The notes under the pieces: model-generated
Databases searched by the model: none
Told to the model about the DNA's origin: nothing
The model's input: the letters and a program-made list of their open reading frames with translations, nothing else
Program-made: the position numbers and the translations under genes
Assembly: GCA_937959375.1 (NCBI GenBank)
Contig: CALGLS010000252.1
Span: 1 to 6,486 of the forward strand
From: an uncultured Saprospiraceae bacterium
GTDB lineage: Bacteria > Bacteroidota > Bacteroidia > Chitinophagales > Saprospiraceae
Length of the DNA: 6,486 bases
Reading direction: 5' to 3'
Shown: positions 1-6,188 of the stretch, one piece after another
Numbering within the stretch: the first letter of the stretch is position 1
Layout: the number at the start of each line of letters is the position of its first letter

Positions 1-21
1 GCCTCATGAAGTAAGATAACA

Positions 22-1074
22 ATGAAAACCATAAAAGGACCAGCAATATTCTTAGCACAATTCGTAGGAGACAAAGCACCATTCAACACACTCGATAACT
101 TATGTAAATGGGCAGCTGATCTCGGATATCTCGGCATACAAATTCCAACATGGGAAAGCCACTTAATAGATTTGAAAAAAGCAGCAAGTAGTAAAACCTA
201 TTGCGACGAGCTAAAAGGAAAAGTAGCATCCTACGGCTTGCAAATCACTGAACTCTCAACACATTTACAAGGGCAGTTAGTAGCTGTACACCCTGCTTAT
301 GATTTGCAGTTTGATAACTTTGCTCCAAAGGAGGTACACGGAAATCCAAAGGCAAGAACCAAGTGGGCAGTACAACAACTAAAGTGGGCGGCCAAAGCAA
401 CCCGCAATTTAGGAATCAATGTACACGTCACATTTTCTGGAGCCTTACTCTGGCACACCATGTATCCATGGCCACAGCGGCCAAAAGGTTTGGTAGAAAC
501 TGGATTCAAAGAATTAGCAAAACGATGGCTGCCGATTCTAAACGCATTCGATAAAGTAGGAGTTGATCTCTGTTATGAAATTCATCCCGGTGAAGACTTA
601 CATGATGGAGTTACCTTCGAACGTTTTTTGGCAGCAACAGGTAATCATAAGCGAGTAAATATGCTATACGATCCAAGTCATTTTGTTTTACAACAATTAG
701 ATTATTTGGAACACATTGACATCTACCACCAGTTTATTAAAATGTTCCATGTAAAAGATGCAGAATTTAATCCAAATGGTCGATCAGGTATTTATGGTGG
801 CTATCAAGATTGGGCGGATCGACCAGGACGTTTCCGTTCCTTAGGAGATGGACAAGTTGATTTTAAATCTATCTTTACCAAATTGACGAGATACGGTTAT
901 GATGGTTGGGCGGTAATGGAATGGGAGTGCTGTATAAAAGATAGCGAACAAGGTGCACAAGAAGGCGCTCCGTTTATTAAAAATCATATCATTCAAGCAG
1001 TAGGTCGCGCTTTTGATGATTTCGCAGGAGGTGCTTCAGATGAGAAATTAAATCGGAAGATATTAGGATTGTAG
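22..1074 (+). CDS. Sugar phosphate isomerase/epimerase, xylose-isomerase-like TIM barrel
   Basis: Predicted cytosolic TIM-barrel enzyme of the AP-endonuclease-2/xylose isomerase-like superfamily (IolE, IolI and ketose 3-epimerase relatives), which uses a divalent metal to isomerise or epimerise sugars. The 350 residues have no signal peptide or membrane segment. Candidate metal ligands fall in the expected order: E186 (CYEIHPGED), D217 (YDPSHF, with H220), H243 (FHVKDAE) and E300 (AVMEWE). The D-to-H spacing of 26 residues matches ketose epimerases; the H-to-E gap is longer (57), implying an insertion around residues 247-275 that includes NPNGRSGIYGGYQDW. LGDGQVD at 274-280 is also typical. 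The ATG at 22 has only weak purine-rich sequence before it; TGA (7-9) or TAA (12-14) upstream may close a preceding gene outside the window. In Bacteroidota such genes often lie beside Gfo/Idh/MocA oxidoreductases (recollection). The exact substrate cannot be assigned. Confidence 0.9.
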   Translation: MKTIKGPAIFLAQFVGDKAPFNTLDNLCKWAADLGYLGIQIPTWESHLIDLKKAASSKTYCDELKGKVASYGLQITELSTHLQGQLVAVHPAYDLQFDNFAPKEVHGNPKARTKWAVQQLKWAAKATRNLGINVHVTFSGALLWHTMYPWPQRPKGLVETGFKELAKRWLPILNAFDKVGVDLCYEIHPGEDLHDGVTFERFLAATGNHKRVNMLYDPSHFVLQQLDYLEHIDIYHQFIKMFHVKDAEFNPNGRSGIYGGYQDWADRPGRFRSLGDGQVDFKSIFTKLTRYGYDGWAVMEWECCIKDSEQGAQEGAPFIKNHIIQAVGRAFDDFAGGASDEKLNRKILGL

Positions 1075-1091
1075 AGTGGATGCATCCACTC
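1074..1091. repeat. 18-bp perfect palindrome at the epimerase stop codon
   Basis: GAGTGGATGCATCCACTC is its own reverse complement over all 18 bases and begins on the last base of the TAG stop of the preceding gene. As RNA it would form a 7-bp stem with a TGCA loop. No T-run follows, so it is not a standard intrinsic terminator. It lies just before the longer inverted repeat and may be part of the same intergenic element, or an mRNA 3'-end structure. Confidence 0.75.
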
Positions 1092-1094
1092 GTT

Positions 1095-1188
1095 GGAGGT
1101 AGGGAGTTGGGAGTGGGAAGCTCACTCGGACGCGGAGGTCTGCGACTAAGGACAACTTCCCACTCCCAACCTCTAACTTCCCACCTCC
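1095..1188. repeat. Purine/pyrimidine-biased inverted repeat, likely dispersed intergenic element
   Basis: The arms at 1106-1120 (GTTGGGAGTGGGAAG) and 1156-1170 (CTTCCCACTCCCAAC) are perfect 15-bp reverse complements separated by 35 nt. A further pairing of GGAGGT (1095-1100) with ACCTCC (1183-1188) lies outside them, with imperfect sequence between. The right arm contains quasi-tandem copies of ACTTCCCAC/ACTCCC and the pyrimidine tract runs on to about 1205. The block is clearly richer in G and C than the flanking genes. A minus-strand reading frame through it gives low-complexity WEV-rich peptide, which I take to be spurious. Such GGGAAGT-type intergenic blocks recur in some Bacteroidota genomes (recollection, not checked). 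It sits in the leader of the receptor gene and could affect its expression. Confidence 0.65.
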
Positions 1189-1222
1189 CACTCCCTTCTT
1201 CCTTCAAAACTTACTAACAATA

Positions 1223-3574
1223 ATGTGGATAACAATGTGGAAAACTTTTACTACCCTACTACTAATCTTAATAACTACGGGACTTTTTAGCCAAATCCCA
1301 GTCCAAAATATACGTGGAAAAGTAATAGATGCTAGCAACGGAACTGCTCTGATAGGTGCTTATATCTGCTTGCCTGGCACGGAACCATTGCGAGGCATAA
1401 CGACAGATGATGCAGGCAAATATCAATTAAGTGAAGTCCCTGTAGGGCGTTATCAGTTAGAAGTGAGTTTCCTAGGATATGAAACGGCATTGATACCAGA
1501 GGTTTTATTGGAATCGGGTAAGGAGTTGATTCTAAACCTTGAGCTGAACCCAACAAGTTCAGACTTAGATGCGATAACGGTAGTCGCCGCAGGAGCAAGA
1601 GGTTCGTCTCTTTCTCCAGTTAGTGTTCAAACAATAACAGTGGAAGAAAGTCTACGTTTTCCAGCTACATTTTCAGATCCGGCACGGGTTGCCATGACTT
1701 ACCCCGGCGTTGTGAATGATAACGATCAGGCCAACAGTATGGTCATTCGAGGCAACTCTCCTAGCAGTATGGCATGGCGATTGGAGGGCGCAGAAATAGT
1801 TAACCCAAATCATCTGAGTAATGCAGGAACCTTTAGTGATCGCGTTGCTCAAAGCGGTGGCGGTGTAAATATTCTTAGTGCTCAAATGTTGGGAACCTCT
1901 AATTTTTTCACAGGTGCTTTTCCTGCTAATTATGGTAATGCCCTTTCTGGAATAATGGATATGCGTTTCCGGAATGGTAATGATGAAAAACATGAATTTA
2001 CGATTCAAGCTGGATTAATCGGTTTTGATTTATCAGCAGAGGGTCCGCTTTCTAAAAAAAGAAATATTTCTTATTTGGTCAATTATCGTTATTCCTTCGT
2101 TGGTTTATTGACCTCGGGATTTGGTGTTGACTTTGGAGGTGAATCAATTGCCTTTCAAGATTTAGCTTTTAATGTTTCTGCTCCAACCAAGAATGGAGGC
2201 ATGCTAAAGGTTTTTGGAATGGCTGGTGTGAGTAATAATAATTTTGAAACAGAACGAGATACCGCACTTTGGGAATTTCAAAAAGATCAATTCGATATTG
2301 ACTTTGAGTCAAAGATGGGAGCGATCGGTGCGACCTATAGTATGCCTGTTGGCAAAAGCGGAATCTGGAAAACAGCAGCAATCGCATCAGCAATAGAAAG
2401 TAAACGAGAAGGAAAATTATTGGATGAAAATCTAAGCCCTGAGTTGACAGAATTCGATTCTGTGTTTAACCGAAAGTTGGCACTAAACACATCTTTAAGT
2501 TACAAGTTAAATGAAAAGCAACGCTTAAAGTTAGGTTTGTCTGCGATGCAGCAATTGTTCGATCAGCGTTCTGTTGATAATGGATTCGTAAAAAATGAAG
2601 GACGCGGTGATGGATTATTAATCGAACCTTATGTTCAGTGGACTTTGTTGCCGATTGCAAATTTGGAAATGAATTTGGGTCTGCACTATGCTGCATTTAC
2701 CTTCAATAATAGCCAGTCTTTTGAACCTCGTTTTTCTCTTAGATATAAATTGGATGCTAAGAATACAATGAGCCTTGCTTATGGATTGCATTCTAAATTG
2801 CATTCTCCACAACTCTACTTTGCAAATACAAATAGCGCTACTAGAAATGAAGATTTAGATTTTACAAAAGCACAACATGCTGTTTTGGCTTATAGCCACC
2901 AACTCAATCAACAGACACAAATAAAAGCAGAGGCCTATTTTCAGCAACTTTATAATGTACCAATCAATAGACAATCGTCTAACTCGTTTTCTGCTTTAAA
3001 TTTACAAGAAGGTTTTGTAACAGATATTTTGGTGAATGATGGGACGGGACAAAATTATGGACTAGAATTATCCATACAGCGATTTATTGCAGATGATTAT
3101 TTCTTTTCAGTAAACGGAACTTATTACGAATCAAAATACAAAGGAAGCGACGGCATAAAACGAGATACGCGCTTTAATGGTAATTATATTTTTAATGTGA
3201 CTGGTGGTAAAGAATTCAAGTGGACAACTAAAAAAGAAAGGCATAGAATCTTGGGTGTGAATGCGCGAGTTGTTTATCTAGGAGGTTTTAGAGATACGCC
3301 AATTGATACTGATTTGTCAACTGCTGCAGGCTCTACAGTATATGTTGATTCGGAAGCTTTTAGTTTAAAGCAAAAAGATTTTTTCAAAATCGACTTTCGA
3401 ATTTATTATAAGAATAACAAGAAAAAATACAATAGTATGGTGGCCTTAGATTTTCAAAACCTGACCAATGCACAAAACGAAGCCTATAGTTATTATGATG
3501 TGCAGCAATCAGCTGTTGTTCAAAAATACCAATTAGGAATGATCCCTAATTTGTCTTATCGAATTGAATTTTAG
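1223..3574 (+). CDS. TonB-dependent outer-membrane receptor with carboxypeptidase-like regulatory domain
   Basis: Outer-membrane active transporter energised by TonB-ExbBD. Order: signal peptide about residues 1-24 (hydrophobic TLLLILITTGLFSQ); a CarboxypepD-regulatory-like beta-sandwich about 29-110 (RGKVIDASNGTALIGAYI, then TDDAGKYQLSEVPVGRYQLEVSFLGYE); a plug about 115-245, with SMVIRGNSPSSMAWRLEGAE and NPNHLSN and ending near GNALSGIMDMRFRNGN; then a beta-barrel to the C-terminal YRIEF, whose final Phe is typical of BAM-assembled proteins. At 783 residues it is shorter than SusC proteins (about 1000), and no SusD partner is adjacent, so uptake of a glycan in SusCD style is not supported; the ligand is unknown. 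Two in-frame starts lie in near-repeats (ATGTGG at 1223 and at 1235); M5 gives an equally good signal peptide (MWKTFTTLLL). There is no clear Shine-Dalgarno sequence, and the leader is the inverted-repeat block. Confidence 0.93.
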   Translation: MWITMWKTFTTLLLILITTGLFSQIPVQNIRGKVIDASNGTALIGAYICLPGTEPLRGITTDDAGKYQLSEVPVGRYQLEVSFLGYETALIPEVLLESGKELILNLELNPTSSDLDAITVVAAGARGSSLSPVSVQTITVEESLRFPATFSDPARVAMTYPGVVNDNDQANSMVIRGNSPSSMAWRLEGAEIVNPNHLSNAGTFSDRVAQSGGGVNILSAQMLGTSNFFTGAFPANYGNALSGIMDMRFRNGNDEKHEFTIQAGLIGFDLSAEGPLSKKRNISYLVNYRYSFVGLLTSGFGVDFGGESIAFQDLAFNVSAPTKNGGMLKVFGMAGVSNNNFETERDTALWEFQKDQFDIDFESKMGAIGATYSMPVGKSGIWKTAAIASAIESKREGKLLDENLSPELTEFDSVFNRKLALNTSLSYKLNEKQRLKLGLSAMQQLFDQRSVDNGFVKNEGRGDGLLIEPYVQWTLLPIANLEMNLGLHYAAFTFNNSQSFEPRFSLRYKLDAKNTMSLAYGLHSKLHSPQLYFANTNSATRNEDLDFTKAQHAVLAYSHQLNQQTQIKAEAYFQQLYNVPINRQSSNSFSALNLQEGFVTDILVNDGTGQNYGLELSIQRFIADDYFFSVNGTYYESKYKGSDGIKRDTRFNGNYIFNVTGGKEFKWTTKKERHRILGVNARVVYLGGFRDTPIDTDLSTAAGSTVYVDSEAFSLKQKDFFKIDFRIYYKNNKKKYNSMVALDFQNLTNAQNEAYSYYDVQQSAVVQKYQLGMIPNLSYRIEF

Positions 3575-3633
3575 CAAACTTATTTGTTACTTGCGTTAAA
3601 TCTTTTGAACAACTTCTAATAATTAAAGGACTA

Positions 3634-3993
3634 ATGAGAATACTGAATTTATTATTGATGCTTGTCTTTGCATTGTTTGCGCTAGCGCAGTACAACGACT
3701 TGGATGGATGGCGTTGGATTATTATGTATCTTTTTGTAGCACTTACTTCTTTTTTTGGATTTCGAGGTGATTACAATAAGGGAATTATAGTGTTATCGAT
3801 CATATTGATGCTCGGATGGATGGCTTTGCTTTTACCGGATTTTATAGATTGGATCAATATGGGGATGCCTTCGATTATTGATGAGATGAAAGCAGAAGTT
3901 CCTTATGTCGAATCAACGCGAGAATTTCTTGGATTGTTCTTGTCTTTTCTTGCGATGACCTTTCATTATTTCCAGTCTAGAAAGTTCGATTGA
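3634..3993 (+). CDS. Transmembrane 220 (TMEM220) family protein
   Basis: Small integral membrane protein of 119 residues with four predicted helices at about 2-18, 27-44, 50-67 and 97-112. Family-like marks are QYNDLDGWRWIIMY (residues 19-32, corresponding to the usual QYNDPDPW), the W-rich third helix and following loop, and ESTREFLGL (93-101) before the last helix. The molecular function of TMEM220 proteins is unknown to me, so none is assigned. An AAAGGA (3625-3630) lies 3 nt before the ATG, a short-spaced Shine-Dalgarno-like site. The gene follows the receptor by 59 bp on the same strand and could be co-transcribed, though no functional link is evident. Its 3' end converges on the PycTM-like gene across a 25-bp spacer with no obvious terminator hairpin. 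Confidence 0.85.
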   Translation: MRILNLLLMLVFALFALAQYNDLDGWRWIIMYLFVALTSFFGFRGDYNKGIIVLSIILMLGWMALLLPDFIDWINMGMPSIIDEMKAEVPYVESTREFLGLFLSFLAMTFHYFQSRKFD

Positions 3994-4018
3994 TAAAGTA
4001 AAAAGGAATACTCTAAAC

Positions 4019-4600
4019 TTATCTGTCAGAAATAAGTAGTATAATCGTTGTGAGGATGGATAGGAATATACCTCCAGTGAAAATATTGAAAGCCAGTCTG
4101 ATCCAAGCCATTTTATGTCCTAATCTCTTTCCCGTGTAATACAAATCCTGAGCAAGGTGAGCATTGACGGTGTCTGGATTTTGTAAGCCCTCTAGTAATC
4201 TGTTGTAGTAATCGTTTGGATTCATTTTATAAAAATTGCCAAAGAAAAATGGACTAGAAGAAATAGTAGGATTGGTGGCATCCCTAGGTTGATTGAAATT
4301 AGATGGTTTCAAAACTCTAGCAGCATAGAATATGGTGAGTACGCAAGTAATAGCGAGCAAGATAAGCGGAATGAATAATTTAGTTTCGATTATTTGACCG
4401 CTGTATGCCGGAACCAATGGAATGGCAAAGGTCAACATGATCGCATTCAGACTCAATAAAACACTCGCTTTATTATCTGCAATCCCCGTCAACTCAATAT
4501 TGTTTCGCAAGGTCGTACGAATTACATTGATCGTGTCTTTAGGGAAAGTTTTCTTCTTCTCTTTCGCCTTCGGTTTTATTTTAGTTTCGGGTGTTACCAT
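4019..4600 (-). CDS. Pycsar-effector-type (PycTM/DUF5706) membrane protein, standalone
   Basis: Membrane protein of 193 residues. A Lys-rich N-terminus (residues 7-18) and a helix (about 21-40) precede the diagnostic ADNKASVLLSLNAIML (41-56), which leads into TM1 (about 47-66). TM2 is about 73-96, then a polar region with SPFFFGNFYKM (116-126) and a helix with QDLYYTGKRLGHKMAWIRLAFNIF (151-174) running into TM3 (about 170-190). This pattern matches the family named after the transmembrane effector of Pycsar antiphage systems, where cCMP or cUMP made by a cyclase triggers membrane damage. In Bacteroidota the same domain often follows an HD phosphohydrolase domain in one long protein; here the HD part is absent and the start is clean, so it is a standalone form. 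No cyclase is recognisable nearby. It lies 24 bp after the CotH-like gene, probably in the same transcript. Family assignment is firm; a defence role is inference. Confidence 0.82.
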   Translation of the reverse strand: MVTPETKIKPKAKEKKKTFPKDTINVIRTTLRNNIELTGIADNKASVLLSLNAIMLTFAIPLVPAYSGQIIETKLFIPLILLAITCVLTIFYAARVLKPSNFNQPRDATNPTISSSPFFFGNFYKMNPNDYYNRLLEGLQNPDTVNAHLAQDLYYTGKRLGHKMAWIRLAFNIFTGGIFLSILTTIILLISDR

Positions 4601-4624
4601 GATTTAATCTGGAGATCAAACGAG

Positions 4625-5677
4625 TTATTTAACTGCTGCAGAACTAATCTTAGCTTGTTTTTGAAATTGTATTTTATCTATTCTTTTGTAAAATGATTTG
4701 ATGTAATTCAAAATATCTTTGCGTGAGCTACTACTTAGTCGATCAAAATTTTTAATGCATTTGATTAATGCCTTTTTTTCCTTTTTGTATAAAATTATTT
4801 CTGACTCTAGGCTTTCTTGATCTTTTTCAATACCTAAGTAAATTCTTTGCCTTGTTCGAGTTTGTCCAACATTAGAATTCAAAATAGCATAAGGAGCATC
4901 TACCAATCCAGAGAAATCAAAGTCGTAAGGAATGGCCAATATTTTATCGTCCTTACCAATCATTTTTAGATTCTGTGAAGTATTAATATTCCAATCCAAG
5001 TTTCCAATCATGTACTGAAAGAGTGCAACTGTGCGGAGTTGTTCTCGGTTAAATTTGTCTGCAGAAATTCCAATTTTATCTTTACACTTTTTTGCGTTAA
5101 TACGAGCTCTCATCTCAGCGGTATCTTCAATCAGGAAAGCACTTTGTGTTTTTGATGTTCTCGTTCGTGTATCAACGTAAGTGATGTTGAGTAGTTGAAC
5201 TCTAAAACTTTCATCTGTTAGTTGATTGTAAAGTTTATAAGCCAGATACTCTTTTAAGACAAGTTCACTTGCTAGATCTTCATTTTTGATGCATTGTGTC
5301 ACTAACTTCATATCGTCAAACTCGAGTAAACCTGCATCTCTCAAGTCACCCTTTTTGAAATTAATTTTGATCGGAGGTATTTCATTGCAATTCATTCTGC
5401 GGAATTTGCCACGAAGGTTGACTTTGGTGTTCCATGTTTGCTGTAGTCCGTTTTTGTCAATAAATGACAACTTAGCCTTATGTTTAGCAGTGCTGCGCAG
5501 GTCACCAGTTAGCGCAGACATATCCACCTCAAGTGTAAGATCAAGCGTTTCAGTATAACTGAGTTCATCAAAAATACTAGAAGATGGGGCTTGATTGTTA
5601 GATGCAATTGCGCCATTCATGCTCAGACTAGTAATGACTAGGATCAAACAATATAGTATTGAATACTTATTTCTCAT
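4625..5677 (-). CDS. Secreted CotH-like / atypical-kinase-like protein (function unproven)
   Basis: Protein of 350 residues with a Sec signal peptide (about 1-26; hydrophobic ILYCLILVITSLSM, possible cleavage after AIA), so it acts outside the cytoplasm, probably in the periplasm. Two blocks suggest a CotH or HipA/Fam20-like kinase fold: YMIGNLDWNINTSQNLKMI (222-240), like a catalytic loop with D228 and N231 or N236, and AIPYDFDFSGLV (248-259), like a DxD metal site (D252, D254). Upstream are VNLRGKFRR (86-94), PPIKINFKKGDL (101-112), FDDMKLVTQC (120-129) and LVLKEYLAYKLY (139-150), which I recall as conserved in an uncharacterised Bacteroidota family. C97 and C129 could form a disulfide. The C-terminus (about 285-345) is Lys-rich and helical. 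The start at 5677 gives the signal peptide; an A-rich AAGAAAG precedes it. Kinase activity is inference; it may be an inactive relative. Confidence 0.65.
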   Translation of the reverse strand: MRNKYSILYCLILVITSLSMNGAIASNNQAPSSSIFDELSYTETLDLTLEVDMSALTGDLRSTAKHKAKLSFIDKNGLQQTWNTKVNLRGKFRRMNCNEIPPIKINFKKGDLRDAGLLEFDDMKLVTQCIKNEDLASELVLKEYLAYKLYNQLTDESFRVQLLNITYVDTRTRTSKTQSAFLIEDTAEMRARINAKKCKDKIGISADKFNREQLRTVALFQYMIGNLDWNINTSQNLKMIGKDDKILAIPYDFDFSGLVDAPYAILNSNVGQTRTRQRIYLGIEKDQESLESEIILYKKEKKALIKCIKNFDRLSSSSRKDILNYIKSFYKRIDKIQFQKQAKISSAAVK

Positions 5678-5929
5678 CTTTCTTAAATTTAATATCTTTT
5701 GTGTCGCTTTGTTATTTTGTTAAGCCTTTGGCAAACTAATGACTGACTTGCAATAATTAAGCTAAAATTACTAGTTATAGGCAGAGAGTGTTTATGAAAA
5801 AGGTTTAAAAATGTTATTCATAATGGGGTTTTAAACACCTTAAGATACTGATTTTTAGCGGTTTAAAAAAAGGATATTGTTATGCCCATGTTGAGTTCTT
5901 CTAATTCGGAAAAATTAAGGAGGAAAAAC

Positions 5930-5962
5930 TTGCTATTTATTCTTAAAAAAGATGAATAGCAG
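5930..5962 (+). repeat. 12-bp imperfect hairpin (plus-strand RNA sense)
   Basis: Bases 5930-5941 pair with 5951-5962 around a 9-nt loop (CTTAAAAAA). Nine pairs are Watson-Crick and three are G-U in the plus-strand sense (5930/5962, 5938/5954, 5941/5951); on the minus strand these three would be A-C mismatches. If transcribed, the structure therefore favours a plus-strand RNA, opposite to both flanking genes. A strong AAGGAGG lies just before it at 5917-5923. There is no T-run after the stem, so it is not a standard terminator. Confidence 0.45.
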
Positions 5963-5972
5963 AGGTGATATA

Positions 5973-5988
5973 TCTTATCCGGATAAGA
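5973..5988. repeat. 16-bp perfect palindrome, candidate protein-binding site
   Basis: TCTTATCCGGATAAGA is perfectly self-complementary over 16 bases with a CCGG centre. With no spacer it is more like a dimeric DNA-binding protein site than an RNA hairpin. It is about 285 bp upstream of the CotH-like start, which is far for a classical operator. No regulator is encoded nearby, so its role is unknown. Confidence 0.5.
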
Positions 5989-6188
5989 GTCGAATTTTAA
6001 TTTTTAATGAAAAGAACTACTCGATATTTACTGTGGCGGAGTGTTGTCTGATTTTGTTTTTAAATCGACTTTGAAAAAAGAGAAATCCTGAAAATGTTGT
6101 ACTGAACGTAGTAGAATAATCCTGTTAGTCTTGTCAAGGAAATACGTCTAGAGAGCAAGTTTACAAATCAGTTAAAACGATATTTCGA

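Larger units (their letters stand above)
5678..6188. other. Gene-free 511-bp intergenic region with inverted repeats
   Basis: This AT-rich stretch lies downstream of the HAD gene and upstream of the CotH-like gene, both on the minus strand, so it should hold the 3' end of one transcript and the promoter of the other. No reading frame above about 25 codons with recognisable content was found on either strand, and no tRNA-like or transposase remnant was seen. Internal structure includes GTTTAAAA/TTTTAAAC repeats (5803-5868), a hairpin (5930-5962) and a 16-bp palindrome (5973-5988). A minus-strand TTAGTTTG (5732-5739) is close to the Bacteroidota -7 consensus TAnnTTTG but lacks a convincing -33 partner. 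Confidence 0.6.

Noticed and set aside
1095..1188. The long inverted repeat as an intrinsic terminator of the epimerase gene
   Set aside because: The loop is 35 nt, the arms are interrupted, and no T-run follows the stem.
989..1207. A 72-codon minus-strand reading frame rich in WEV, RW and PP
   Set aside because: It reads through the inverted-repeat block and into the end of the epimerase gene. The low-complexity peptide follows from the GGGAGT/ACTCCC repeats, and no family is recognisable.
1673..2812. Several 64-111-codon minus-strand reading frames inside the receptor gene
   Set aside because: They are opposite-strand shadows of a well-supported gene, and their translations show no family features.
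1223..3574. Labelling the receptor SusC
   Set aside because: It is too short and has no adjacent SusD gene; the plug matches the general regulatory-domain TonB receptor type instead.
3575..3633. A promoter for the TMEM220 gene (TTTG at 3583-3586 and TCTTTTG near 3601-3607)
   Set aside because: The spacing between the elements is about 13 nt rather than about 19, and the TA of the -7 box is missing.
4422..4607. A 61-codon plus-strand frame with a hydrophobic segment
   Set aside because: It is antisense to the PycTM-like gene; the hydrophobicity reflects the opposite strand of a helix-coding region.
4019..5677. Calling the minus-strand pair a complete Pycsar antiphage system
   Set aside because: No nucleotide cyclase domain is present in either protein or elsewhere in the window, so only an effector-type domain is supported.
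5732..5739. A minus-strand TTAGTTTG as a promoter for the CotH-like gene
   Set aside because: One mismatch to TAnnTTTG and no TTG or TTTG at the right distance upstream; it is too weak to list as a feature.
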